Below are positions 17,371 through 26,288 of a stretch of 64,000 nucleotides of DNA, one piece after another. The notes under the pieces are model-generated. The model did no database searches, was not told the DNA's origin, and saw nothing but the letters and a program-made list of their open reading frames with translations. The stretch spans positions 1 through 64,000 of the forward strand of contig NZ_MCNV01000023.1 of the NCBI RefSeq assembly GCF_001718195.1, written 5' to 3'. Numbering within the stretch: position 1 is the stretch's first letter; each line of letters begins with the position of its first letter. A program made the position numbers and the translations under genes. The stretch is from Paraburkholderia nodosa (GTDB taxonomy: Bacteria; Pseudomonadota; Gammaproteobacteria; Burkholderiales; Burkholderiaceae).

Positions 17371-18696
17371 TCACTCACGCGAACCCAGCGGCGAACGGAC
17401 GAAAGCCGAATCGGCAATCCTCGACTCCTCACCCGACTGAAAGATCCAGCGCCGGCGCATCGGCTGCAAGATCACCTTTGCGCTCACGCCCGCCATCATC
17501 GCCACGCAGGCGACCATGTCGAACACCATGTTCCACCCGCCGTGGATCGCCAGCAGCGTAGCGACCGGCACGAGCATCGCCGCGGTCCCCTTCGCGGTAT
17601 AGAGCGTGCCCGCGTTGCCGGCCGCGTACTTCGCTCCGAACGTATCGGCGCAGGTCGCCGGAAAGTTCGAAAAGATATCGCCGTAGAACAGGAACACGAG
17701 CCCCGAGAACAACATGAAGAGATACGGGTCGTGGCCGAACGCGCGCAAGCCCAGCAGCGCGAGTCCCTCGCCGAGAAACGTGATGAACATCGTATTCTCG
17801 CGGCCGATGCGATCCGAAATCAGCCCGCACAGCGGCCGCGTAAAGCCGTTGCAGAGATTGTTGATCGAGAGCGTCATGGTGAGCAGCGGCAGCGTCGCCG
17901 CGACAAGCGTGACCGGCATCGAGGCGAAGCCGTAGCTCTTCGCGATGGGGCCGATCTGCGCCGTCGCGATGATGCCGCCCGCCGCCACGCAGACGAACAT
18001 CGCATACATCACCCAGAAAACGGGCGCGCGAATCATTTGCCTCGTCGTGTAGTCGGTCTTCGTCGCGACGATGCGCTTCATGCCCGCCGCGTGAGCGGGA
18101 GGCTTCGGCCGCACCATCACCAGCGCGAGCAGCATGATGCAGGCACCCTGCAGGAGTCCAAAGAACACGAACGCGCGCTCATAGCCCGACTGCTGGATCA
18201 TGTTCGAGATCGGAATGACCGTGAGCGCCGCGCCCGCGCCAAAACCTGCCGCCGTCATGCCGGCGGCGAGACCGCGCCGGTCGGGAAACCATTTGAGCGC
18301 AGTGCCGACGCACGTGCCGTACACGCACCCCGCGCCGATGCCCGAGATCACTGCCGCGACGTAGAGCACCGGCAGCGCGGGCGCCCACGCGTCGAGCACC
18401 CAGCCGAGCCCCACGCAGCAGGCGCCGCCCATGACCACGGGGCGCGGGCCGAAGCGGTCTACGAGCCAACCCTCCACCGGCACGAGCCAGGTTTCCGTCA
18501 CGATGAAAATCGAAAAGGCGAGCTGAATCGCAGCCTGCCCCCAGTGATGCCGTGCATCCATCGGCACGACGAAGAGCGTCCACGCGTACTGCAGGTTCGC
18601 CACGAGCCCCATACAGAGAATGCCAGCGACGAGCTGCACCCAGCGGTTGTGCCGCCGGGCCGTGTAGCCGCCATCGATACGATCGGTATATGCCAC
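17371..18696 (-). CDS. OFA-family MFS antiporter (oxalate/formate type)
   Basis: 441 residues from the GTG at 18696, which has GGAGG 8 bases upstream; the ATG at 18711 contains that ribosome site in its own codons and is less likely. The protein has about 12 membrane segments and the OFA pattern: NLQYAWTLFVVPM in helix 1, VDRFGPRPVVM between helices 2 and 3, GIGAGCVYGTCVG, ALKWFPDRRGLAAGMTAAGFGAGA, and GLISDRIGRENTMF in the second half. Related proteins exchange oxalate for formate. The nearby frc and oxc genes produce exactly that formate, which supports this substrate. It follows pntB after a 129-base gap on the same strand. Confidence 0.88.
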   Translation of the reverse strand: MAYTDRIDGGYTARRHNRWVQLVAGILCMGLVANLQYAWTLFVVPMDARHHWGQAAIQLAFSIFIVTETWLVPVEGWLVDRFGPRPVVMGGACCVGLGWVLDAWAPALPVLYVAAVISGIGAGCVYGTCVGTALKWFPDRRGLAAGMTAAGFGAGAALTVIPISNMIQQSGYERAFVFFGLLQGACIMLLALVMVRPKPPAHAAGMKRIVATKTDYTTRQMIRAPVFWVMYAMFVCVAAGGIIATAQIGPIAKSYGFASMPVTLVAATLPLLTMTLSINNLCNGFTRPLCGLISDRIGRENTMFITFLGEGLALLGLRAFGHDPYLFMLFSGLVFLFYGDIFSNFPATCADTFGAKYAAGNAGTLYTAKGTAAMLVPVATLLAIHGGWNMVFDMVACVAMMAGVSAKVILQPMRRRWIFQSGEESRIADSAFVRSPLGSRE

Positions 18697-18825
18697 GTTG
18701 TCTGCCTCCATCTGTTGTGATTGCGCGCGGGCTGGTTGCGCATCGCCTCGACGCCGGTGCGTCCGCCACTTCCCGCGTTACAGCGAGCGCGGCAGACGTG
18801 TGCCCGCCGCGCCTTGCTTCAAACG

Positions 18826-20220
18826 TCAAGCGGCTTCGAGTTGCCGCAGCAGCGCGTCGACGCTGCCCTTCGCATCGCCAAACAGCATTCGTGTGTTGTC
18901 CTTATAGAAGAGCGGATTGTCCACGCCCGCATAGCCGGTCGCCATGCTGCGCTTGGAGACGACCACGGTACGCGCCTTCCACACCTCCAGCACCGGCATG
19001 CCGGCGATCGGACTACCCGCATCTTCCTGCGCGCCCGGGTTGACGATATCGTTCGCGCCGATCACGAGCACGACGTCGGTGCTCGTGAAGTCTTCGTTGA
19101 TTTCGTCCATTTCGAGCACGATGTCGTAGGGCACCTTCGCTTCCGCGAGCAGCACGTTCATGTGGCCGGGTAAGCGCCCCGCAACGGGGTGAATGCCGAA
19201 ACGCACGCGAATGCCCAGCGCGCGCAGCCGCCGCGTGATCTCGCTGATGGTGCCTTGCGCCTGCGCGACGGCCATGCCATAGCCCGGCACGATCACGACC
19301 TCCTGCGCGTCGCGCAACAGCGACCCCACTTCGTCCACGCTGGTCGGCACGACTTCGCCTTGCGGCGCCTCGCTTGCCGTGGAACTCACCGTACCGAAAC
19401 CGCCCAGGATTACCGAAACGAAGCTGCGATTCATCGCGCGGCACATGATGTAGCTGAGAATCGCGCCGCTCGATCCAACCAGCGCGCCCGTCGTGACGAG
19501 CAGGTCGTTATCGAGCATGAAGCCCGTTGCCGCCGCGGCCCAGCCCGAATAGCTGTTGAGCATCGAGACGACCACGGGCATGTCCGCGCCGCCGATCGCC
19601 ATCACGAGGTGCACCCCGAGCGCCGCCGCCAGCACGCACATTACGACGAGTGCGTAGAGGGCGTCGCCGCCATCAGGAGCACTGACGAAGCGATAGCCGA
19701 GCGCGATGCACGCGCCCAGCACGACCGCGTTGAGCAGATGCCGCGCGCTCAGCACGAACGGCTTGCCGCTCACCGTGCCCTGCAGCTTCAGGAACGCGAC
19801 GATCGAACCGCTGAACGTGACCGTGCCGATGAAAGCCCCGACATAGATCTCGGTGTCGTGAATCGCGCGCTCGACGCCGCTCATCGGCGCCTTGGGCGAG
19901 AGAAAGTTCGCAAAGGCGATGAGCGTGGCCGCAAGACCGACGAAGCTGTGCAACACCGCGACGAGCTGCGGCATCTGCGTCATCTCCACGCGGCGCGCGA
20001 GCATCGCGCCCATCCCGCCGCCCACCAGCGCGGCGATGAGCGCGATTTCCAGGCCCGCACCGCCCGTGACGAGCAGTGTGGCAAGCACGGCGATCACCAT
20101 GCCGGTCACGCCATAAAGGTTGCCGCGCCGCGCACTGGCGGGATGACTCAGCCCGCGCAGACTGAGGATGAAGAGCGTCGCCGCACCGAGCCACGCCATG
20201 TTGCCGATTCCGTTGAGCAT
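18826..20220 (-). CDS. pntB: NAD(P)+ transhydrogenase, beta subunit
   Basis: 464 residues, the normal PntB length. The N-terminal two thirds are membrane helices; the C-terminal NADP(H)-binding domain III is recognised by VVIVPGYGMAVAQAQ, RFGIHPVAGRLPGHMNVLLAEA, GANDIVNPGAQEDAGSPIAGMP and KRSMATGYAGVDNPLF. The enzyme uses the proton gradient to move hydride from NADH to NADP+. It starts 9 bases after the pntA stop, with GAGGAGAC in the gap, so translation is coupled. Its place between the antiporter and frc-oxc suggests it supplies NADPH during growth on oxalate. Confidence 0.95.
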   Translation of the reverse strand: MLNGIGNMAWLGAATLFILSLRGLSHPASARRGNLYGVTGMVIAVLATLLVTGGAGLEIALIAALVGGGMGAMLARRVEMTQMPQLVAVLHSFVGLAATLIAFANFLSPKAPMSGVERAIHDTEIYVGAFIGTVTFSGSIVAFLKLQGTVSGKPFVLSARHLLNAVVLGACIALGYRFVSAPDGGDALYALVVMCVLAAALGVHLVMAIGGADMPVVVSMLNSYSGWAAAATGFMLDNDLLVTTGALVGSSGAILSYIMCRAMNRSFVSVILGGFGTVSSTASEAPQGEVVPTSVDEVGSLLRDAQEVVIVPGYGMAVAQAQGTISEITRRLRALGIRVRFGIHPVAGRLPGHMNVLLAEAKVPYDIVLEMDEINEDFTSTDVVLVIGANDIVNPGAQEDAGSPIAGMPVLEVWKARTVVVSKRSMATGYAGVDNPLFYKDNTRMLFGDAKGSVDALLRQLEAA

Positions 20221-20229
20221 GACGTCTCC

Positions 20230-21798
20230 TCAGGTGCGTTGGAACATCTTCAGCATGCGCTGGGTGACGAGAAAGCCGCCCGCGATGTTGATGGTCGCGA
20301 CGACGAGCGCAATGCCCGCCAGCACGGTCACGATCGTGCTGGCGTTGCCCGGATGCAGCAACGCGCCGATCACGATGATCCCGCTGATCGCATTCGTCAC
20401 GCTCATGAGCGGCGTATGCAACGAGGGCGTGACGTTCCAGACCACCTGATAGCCGACGAACACGGCCAGCACGAACACGGTGAAGTGCGCAACGAACGCG
20501 GGCGGCGCGACCGCGCCGAGCGCGAGCAGCAGCAACGCGGCAACGACGAGCGCCGCGAGCGACCAGACGCCGTTGCGGCGCGCGGCCTGCGCGGCGGCTT
20601 CTTTCGCGTTGCCGGTCGCGACGGCGACGGACTTCGCCTGTGCAACCGCTTGCGGCGTGGCCGAGACCTGCACCGGCGGCGGTGGCCAGCACACCTGGCC
20701 GCGCTGAATGACAGTGGTGCCGCGCTGCACGACGTCGTCCATATCGACCTTCAACTCGCCGTCTTTGGCAGGCGTGAGATCGGTCAGCAGATGGCGGACG
20801 TTGGTCGCGTAAAGCTGGCTCGACTGGTTCGCCATGCGGCTTGGCAGATCCGTGTAACCGATGACGGTCACGCCGTTCGCATTCACGACTTCACCCGGGC
20901 GAGTGAGTTCGCAGTTGCCGCCCTGCTCGGCCGCCATGTCGACGATCACGCTGCCCGCGCGCATGCACGCCACCGTCTTCGCATCGATGAGGCGCGGCGC
21001 CGGTTTGCCGGGAATGAGCGCCGTCGTGATGATGATGTCGACCTCGCGCGCCTGGGCCTCGAACAGCGCCATCTCCGCTTCGATGAACTTCGCGCTCATC
21101 TGTTTGGCGTACCCGCCCGAACCGCCGCCTTCCTCCTCGATGTCGATGCTCAGGAACTCCGCGCCCATGCTTTCGACTTGCTGGCCGACTTCGGGGCGCG
21201 TATCGAACGCGCGCACGATGGCGCCAAGACCGCGCGCGGCGCCGATCGCCGCAAGCCCCGCCACGCCTGCGCCGATCACGAGCACCTTGGCGGGCGGCAT
21301 CTTGCCGGCTGCCGTGATCTGCCCGGTGAAAACGCGCCCAAAATGCTGGGCCGCTTCGACGACCGCGCGATAGCCGGCCATGTTCGCCATCGAACTCAAC
21401 GCGTCGAGCTTCTGCGCGCGCGAGATGCGCGGCACGCAGTCCATCGCGAGCACCGTTACCTCACGCGCCGCGAGTTGTTCGAGCAGCGCGGCGTTTTGCG
21501 CGGGCCAGATGAAACCGATCAGCGTCGCGCCGGGCTTGAGTCGCTGCACTTCTTCGCTCGAAGGCGGACGCACCTTGATGACGATATCCGCGCCGCTCAA
21601 GAGCGCCTGCGCGTCGTCCACGACGCGCGCGCCTGCCGCACGGTAAGCGTCGTCCGGGTAGGAGGCACTGGCGCCCGCCGTCGTTTGCACTTCCACGGCG
21701 TAGCCCAGTTTGATCAGTTGTGCCACACTTTCTGGCGTCGCCGCTACGCGTCGTTCGCCTTCGTGTATCTCACGGGGGACCGCAATCGTCATCGCCAT
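20230..21798 (-). CDS. pntA: NAD(P)+ transhydrogenase, alpha subunit (fused PntAA-PntAB form)
   Basis: 522 residues from the ATG at 21798, preceded by GGGAGG at 6 bases; upstream in-frame codons lack a ribosome site. Domain I, the NAD-binding part, shows PREIHEGERRVAATPE at 8-23, the conserved RISRAQKLDALSSMANMAGY near 124-143 and the dinucleotide motif GAGVAG at 176-181. A Pro/Ala linker and three to four membrane helices follow (about 390-522), so this is the fused E. coli-like type, not the split alpha1/alpha2 type. Cotranscribed with pntB. Confidence 0.95.
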   Translation of the reverse strand: MAMTIAVPREIHEGERRVAATPESVAQLIKLGYAVEVQTTAGASASYPDDAYRAAGARVVDDAQALLSGADIVIKVRPPSSEEVQRLKPGATLIGFIWPAQNAALLEQLAAREVTVLAMDCVPRISRAQKLDALSSMANMAGYRAVVEAAQHFGRVFTGQITAAGKMPPAKVLVIGAGVAGLAAIGAARGLGAIVRAFDTRPEVGQQVESMGAEFLSIDIEEEGGGSGGYAKQMSAKFIEAEMALFEAQAREVDIIITTALIPGKPAPRLIDAKTVACMRAGSVIVDMAAEQGGNCELTRPGEVVNANGVTVIGYTDLPSRMANQSSQLYATNVRHLLTDLTPAKDGELKVDMDDVVQRGTTVIQRGQVCWPPPPVQVSATPQAVAQAKSVAVATGNAKEAAAQAARRNGVWSLAALVVAALLLLALGAVAPPAFVAHFTVFVLAVFVGYQVVWNVTPSLHTPLMSVTNAISGIIVIGALLHPGNASTIVTVLAGIALVVATINIAGGFLVTQRMLKMFQRT

Positions 21799-22020
21799 GA
21801 TGCGCCTCCCTGCTGCACAAGAGCGCGCGCTGCGGCGAGAACAAACGGAATCGGCGGCGCGCCAATGCATCTGGCGCGCCGAAAGCGTAGCCACGACTTC
21901 ATGAAACGTCTCCTATGTCGGCCAGAGTTTGCGCTTCAGCGCCTTATTCTGGTCCCACGCAGTTTGGATTTTTGCCTGATGCTGGAATTCTGTATGCCGC
22001 GGCTCGATGAGGGCTTTGCC

Positions 22021-22278
22021 CTATGACGTGCCCAGGCTGGGCGAATTGCCGCTCTTGAGGAAAGCGAGCGCCGCCTGGCGCGCACCGGCAATCGCAGCCG
22101 CCTCGCTTTCGAATACGGTTTCGTCGACCACCCATTGACGGGGCAATACAGCCGCCGCCGGTTCGTCGGCAGCGGGCTCGACCGCGTGGATCGCGGCGAA
22201 CGCGGCCCAGCCCCCGTTGTGAATCATTTGTCGGGCCGAGAGTTCGACCTCAAAATGTCCGAGTCTTTCGGTATGCAT
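22021..22278 (-). CDS. Small conserved-looking protein, unknown
   Basis: 85 residues, mildly acidic, no signal peptide and no membrane segment. GGGAG lies 7 bases before the ATG. The middle (NGGWAAFAAIHAVEP, then VFESEAAAIAGARQAALAFLKSG) has the look of a short alpha/beta domain. It follows the PAS-protein gene by 18 bases and is followed 222 bases later by pntA, so it is part of the oxalate run. I do not recognise the family and assign no function. Confidence 0.65.
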   Translation of the reverse strand: MHTERLGHFEVELSARQMIHNGGWAAFAAIHAVEPAADEPAAAVLPRQWVVDETVFESEAAAIAGARQAALAFLKSGNSPSLGTS

Positions 22279-22296
22279 CGAAGAGCTCCCGAGGTT

Positions 22297-22731
22297 TCAG
22301 GATTGCTGGGCCTGTGCTTCGAGTTCGGTGATGCGTTTCTTGAGCGCGCGCTCCTCCTGGAAGCGCGCCGTTTCGTCGCGGATCACGGCGACGATGCCGT
22401 CGAGTTCGCCCTGCGGCGAGTGCAGCAACGCCACGGTGAAGGCAATGGAAAGCGCCTTGCCCGCCTTGTCCACGGCCGGCACGCGCAGCACGTCGTTGCC
22501 ATAGCGCGTCTGGCCGGTCGCCATCGTCTTGTGATAGCCCTCCCAGTGGCGGCCGCGCAGCCGCTCGGGAATGATCAGATTGAGCGTCTTGCCGAGCGCT
22601 TCTTCCTGCGTATAGCCGAACATACGCGTGGCCGCCGGATTCCAGAATGTGATGTCGCCGCCTGCGTCCGAGATGACGATGGCGTCCCCGATGGCGTTTG
22701 CGAGTTGCTCGAAATCGATGGCGGATTGCAT
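22297..22731 (-). CDS. Single PAS-domain protein with C-terminal coiled coil
   Basis: 144 residues from the ATG at 22731; a longer frame to 22866 is open but the PAS domain begins right after this Met. Residues 5-118 are a PAS fold (AIVISDAGGDITFWNPAATRMFGYT, LGKTLNLIIPERLR, VAVIRDETARFQEERALKKR) and the last 30 residues are predicted coiled coil. There is no kinase, cyclase or DNA-binding domain, so it would act as a free sensor or partner. It lies directly downstream of frc; similar stand-alone PAS proteins near oxalate genes could report redox or ligand state, which is inference. Confidence 0.82.
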   Translation of the reverse strand: MQSAIDFEQLANAIGDAIVISDAGGDITFWNPAATRMFGYTQEEALGKTLNLIIPERLRGRHWEGYHKTMATGQTRYGNDVLRVPAVDKAGKALSIAFTVALLHSPQGELDGIVAVIRDETARFQEERALKKRITELEAQAQQS

Positions 22732-22892
22732 GCGATGACTCTGTGGGGGGATGTCGTTTATCGTCGCCGCGCGGCACGCATTGCACATGCCGCGCGGCGT
22801 CCTGCCTGCCACTCTGGTATTGCGGTGCTGCGCGGGCGCAGCGTTGGCCGCGCCTGCTTCCTGCATTCAGCTTGCGGAACTCGACGCGGAGC

Positions 22893-24143
22893 TCAAACCG
22901 CGCGCACCTCGTGCAGCGCAGCGATCTGCTGCGCCGTGTAGCCGAGGTCGGCCAGCACCTGGTCGGTGTGCTCGCCGAGCAGCGGCGAACCCGTGATTTC
23001 CGGCTTCAGGTCCGAGAACTTGATCGGGCTGCCCACCGTGAGGTACGAGCCGCGCGCCTTGTGCGGCACTTCGACGATAGTACCGCTCGCGCGCAGCGAC
23101 GGGTCATTAGCAATTTCCTTCATGCTGAGCACCGGCGCGCACGGAATGTCGAACTTGCGCAGGATGTCGACCGCTTCGAACTTGGTCTTGTCGGCGAGCC
23201 ACGCTTCGATCGTCGCGAAGATGTCGAAGATATGCGGTTGGCGCGCCTGCGCCGTAGCGTAGTTCGGGTCGTCGATCCATTCGGGTTTGCCCAGAGCACG
23301 GCAGATCGGCTCCCACGCGTGGCCCTGCACCGTGAAGTAGATATACGCGTTCGGGTCCGTCTCCCAGCCCTTGCACTTCAGAACCCAGCCCGGTTGGCCG
23401 CCGCCGCCTGCGTTGCCACCGCGCGGCACGACGTCGCTGAAGGTGCCGTGCGGGTACTGCGGGTATTCCTCGAGGTAGCCCAGGCGGTCCAGGCGCTGCT
23501 GGTCGCGCAGCTTCACGCGGCACAGGTTGACCACGCTGTCCTGCATCGACACGGCCACCTTCTGGCCCTTACCCGTTTTGTCCCGGCCGATCAGCGCCGT
23601 GAGAATGCCGATGGCGAGGTGCATGCCCGTGTTGCTGTCGCCGAGCGCAGCGGCGCTCACCGTGGGCGGACCGTCCCAGAAGCCCGTGGTCGAGGCTGCG
23701 CCTCCCGCGCACTGCGCGACGTTCTCGTAGACCTTGAGGTCGTCGTAGTGGTGGCCTTCGCTGAAGCCCTTCACCGAAGCAACGATCATCTTCGGGTTGA
23801 GTTCCTTGATGCGCTCCCACGTGAAGCCCATGCGGTCCAGTGCGCCGGGGCCGAAGTTTTCGACCATCACGTCCGATTCGCGAATCAGCTTTTCCAGCAC
23901 TTCCTTGCCTTCGGGCTTCTTCGTGTCGAGCGTGAGCGAGCGCTTGTTGCTGTTGAGCATGGTGAAGTACAGGGCATCGACTTCGGGAATGTCGCGCAGT
24001 TGCGAGCGCGTCACGTCGCCGGCGCCGGGGCGCTCCACCTTGATCACGTCCGCACCGAACCACGCGAGCATCTGCGTGCAGGCGGGACCGGCCTGTACGT
24101 GCGTGAAGTCGATGATCTTGATACCGTCGAGGGGTTTGCTCAT
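22893..24143 (-). CDS. frc: Formyl-CoA:oxalate CoA-transferase (family III)
   Basis: 416 residues, matching Frc/YfdW length. The catalytic Asp of family III CoA-transferases is D169 (AALGDSNTGMHL), the same number as in the characterised enzymes, and the Gly-rich loop GGGGQP is at 246-251. Position 48, Trp in the Oxalobacter enzyme, is Gln here as in E. coli YfdW. It moves CoA from formyl-CoA to oxalate, giving oxalyl-CoA and formate. GGAGATACGAG precedes the ATG. It lies 54 bases downstream of oxc in the same operon. Confidence 0.95.
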   Translation of the reverse strand: MSKPLDGIKIIDFTHVQAGPACTQMLAWFGADVIKVERPGAGDVTRSQLRDIPEVDALYFTMLNSNKRSLTLDTKKPEGKEVLEKLIRESDVMVENFGPGALDRMGFTWERIKELNPKMIVASVKGFSEGHHYDDLKVYENVAQCAGGAASTTGFWDGPPTVSAAALGDSNTGMHLAIGILTALIGRDKTGKGQKVAVSMQDSVVNLCRVKLRDQQRLDRLGYLEEYPQYPHGTFSDVVPRGGNAGGGGQPGWVLKCKGWETDPNAYIYFTVQGHAWEPICRALGKPEWIDDPNYATAQARQPHIFDIFATIEAWLADKTKFEAVDILRKFDIPCAPVLSMKEIANDPSLRASGTIVEVPHKARGSYLTVGSPIKFSDLKPEITGSPLLGEHTDQVLADLGYTAQQIAALHEVRAV

Positions 24144-24197
24144 TTCTCGTATCTCCTGGTCTACCTGATCGATCTGATCTAGCTGATTTATGGGGGC

Positions 24198-25946
24198 TTA
24201 TTTCTTCATGGCCGCGCTTTGCGGATTCAGATTCGTGAGACGACCGCTTTCGGTCCCGGCCGATTCGTCGATGACTGCGTTGATCAACGTGGGCTTGCCC
24301 GACGCGATCGCTTCGAGCAGCGCGCTCGTGAGTTCTTCGGGCGTCGTCGCCTGATGGCCGATGCCGCCGAAGGCCTCGATCATCTTGTCGTAGCGCGCGT
24401 TCTTCACGAACGCCGTCGGCGCGACGTCGCAGCCGCCGCTCGGGTTGACGTCCGTGCCGCGATACACACCGTTGTTGTTGAACACGATGGTGCAGACCGG
24501 CAGGTTGTAGCGGCAGATCGTTTCCAGCTCCATGCCCGAGAAGCCGAACGCGCTGTCGCCCTCGATCGCCACGACCTGCGTGCCGCTCGTCACCGCCGCG
24601 CCGATCGCGAAGCCCATGCCGATGCCCATGATCCCCCACGTGCCCGAGTCGAAGCGCTTGCGCGGCTGGTACATGTCGATGATGCTGCGCGCGTAGTCGA
24701 GCGTGTTCGCGCCTTCGTTGACCACGTTGATGTCGGGGCGCGTCTTGAGCACGTCGCGGATCGCGCGCAGCGCGCTGTGGAAGTTCATCGGCGACGGGTT
24801 CTTCGCGAGCGTCGCGGCCATCTTTTCGAGGTTCTTGTTCTTGCGTTCGGCCACGGCATCGAGCCACTCTGCCGGCGGCTTCGGGAAGTCAGTGCCGAGA
24901 CCGGCCACGAGCGCTTCCACGCATGAACCGATGTCGCCGATCACCGGCGCTTCGATGGCGACGTTGCTGTCGATTTCCGTCGGGGCGATGTCGATCTGCA
25001 CGAACTGCTTCGGTCCGGCGGCCGCGCCCCAGGTCTTGCCCTTGCCATGCGAGAGCAGCCAGTTCAGGCGAGCGCCGATCAGCACCACGGCGTCCGACTC
25101 GGCCAGCACGAACGAGCGCGCGGCCGACGCCGACTGCTCGTGCGTGTCGGGCAAGAGCCCCTTGGCCATCGACATCGGCAGATACGGAATACCGCTCTTC
25201 TCGACCAGTTCGCGGATTTTCGCGTCGGCCTGGGCGTAGGCGGCGCCCTTGCCGAGCAGGATCAGCGGACGCTTTGCATTCCTGAGCACTTCGATAGCGC
25301 GTTGCACCGCGTCCGGTGCGGGAATCTGGCGCGGCGCCGCGTCGACGACCTTGATGAGCGATTGCTGGCCCTTCACCGCGTCGATGGTCTGCGCAAGCAG
25401 CTTGGCCGGCAGGTCGAGATACACGCCGCCGGGGCGGCCCGAGACGGCCGCGCGAATCGCGCGCGCGACGCCGACGCCGATGTCCTCGGCGTGCAGTACG
25501 CGATATGCCGCCTTGGCATAAGGCTTCGCCGCGTTGAGCTGGTCCATCTCTTCGTAGTCGCCCTGCTGCAAGTCGACGATCTCGCGCTCGCTCGAACCGC
25601 TGATGAGAATCATCGGGAAGCAGTTCGTGGTCGCGTTGGCCAGTGCCGTGAGGCCGTTCAGGAAACCCGGCGCGGAGACGGTCAGGCAGATGCCCGGCTT
25701 CTTCGTCATGTAGCCCGCCACGGCCGCGGCGTTGCCGGCGTTCTGCTCATGCCGGAAGCCGATGAAGCGCATGCCCTCGGCCTGCGCGAGACGGGCGAGA
25801 TCGGTAATCGGAATACCGACGAGACCGAAGATCGTGTCGATATCGTTGAGTTTCAGCGCGTCGATGACGAGATGAAAACCATCGGTCGTTTGCTGCGCTT
25901 CCGGCACCGGGTTCTGCTGTGCCTCGTTGATGCCTGCTTCTGCCAT
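24198..25946 (-). CDS. oxc: Oxalyl-CoA decarboxylase
   Basis: 582 residues from the ATG at 25946, with AGGAG 6 bases upstream; an upstream Met at 26015 is outside the proposed transcript. It has the three-domain ThDP enzyme layout: pyrimidine-binding domain with the cofactor-activating Glu (FRHEQNAGNAAA, E67), central domain (PLILLGKGAAYAQ), and PP domain with the GDSAFGFSGMELETI to NNNG motif. It decarboxylates oxalyl-CoA to formyl-CoA, which Frc reuses. It is the first gene of the oxalate run, with a clear promoter at 25988-26015. Confidence 0.96.
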   Translation of the reverse strand: MAEAGINEAQQNPVPEAQQTTDGFHLVIDALKLNDIDTIFGLVGIPITDLARLAQAEGMRFIGFRHEQNAGNAAAVAGYMTKKPGICLTVSAPGFLNGLTALANATTNCFPMILISGSSEREIVDLQQGDYEEMDQLNAAKPYAKAAYRVLHAEDIGVGVARAIRAAVSGRPGGVYLDLPAKLLAQTIDAVKGQQSLIKVVDAAPRQIPAPDAVQRAIEVLRNAKRPLILLGKGAAYAQADAKIRELVEKSGIPYLPMSMAKGLLPDTHEQSASAARSFVLAESDAVVLIGARLNWLLSHGKGKTWGAAAGPKQFVQIDIAPTEIDSNVAIEAPVIGDIGSCVEALVAGLGTDFPKPPAEWLDAVAERKNKNLEKMAATLAKNPSPMNFHSALRAIRDVLKTRPDINVVNEGANTLDYARSIIDMYQPRKRFDSGTWGIMGIGMGFAIGAAVTSGTQVVAIEGDSAFGFSGMELETICRYNLPVCTIVFNNNGVYRGTDVNPSGGCDVAPTAFVKNARYDKMIEAFGGIGHQATTPEELTSALLEAIASGKPTLINAVIDESAGTESGRLTNLNPQSAAMKK

Positions 25947-25981
25947 GACGTCTCCTCTTTGGCGGGGCGTTGTGCGATCCG

Positions 25982-25998
25982 TGATATACAATATTCCA
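25982..25998. promoter_or_regulatory. Operator-like site at oxc promoter, shared with gntR
   Basis: TGATATACAATATTCCA covers the -10 of oxc. It matches the site at 27064-27080 upstream of gntR at 12 of 17 positions in either orientation, with the core ATACAATAT identical. Binding by the GntR/FCD regulator is inference. Confidence 0.5.
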
Positions 25999-26015
25999 CA
26001 CACAGTATTAGTCAA
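25988..26015 (-). promoter_or_regulatory. Promoter of oxc-frc
   Basis: On the minus strand TTGACT (26015-26010), a 16-base spacer and TATTGT (25993-25988) give a sigma-70-type promoter with a start about 35 bases before the oxc ATG. An operator-like sequence overlaps the -10. The remaining 26016-26288 before the gntR stop shows no gene. Confidence 0.6.
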
Positions 26016-26288
26016 GACGTTTTTTTATCCATGCCGCGTTTGCTGCACTGCATCGCGCCGCGCTGCACCGTTGCGGTCTCGTTCGATCGCTCGCCAAGCG
26101 GCAAACGTTGATGCGGCACACCATGGGCAAGCACCTACAATCGGCCCAAACGTCCCAACGAACTTGTTACGGACTCCATACTTTTATTTCAGCATCGCGA
26201 CGCTCATTCAGACGACCTGCGTATCGATGCCCCTGACTCATGCGCCGAGCCGATATGAATCGGCGGATCGACGCGGCGCCCCTACGTG

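Noticed and set aside
19189..22026. 945-codon plus-strand open frame opposite pntAB
   Set aside because: Its residues are dominated by Arg, His, Ala and Asp, as expected from the complement of a high-GC gene, and the opposite strand has unmistakable PntA and PntB.
22698..24182. 494-codon plus-strand frame opposite frc
   Set aside because: The minus strand encodes a full Frc with its catalytic Asp169; the plus frame is a shadow.
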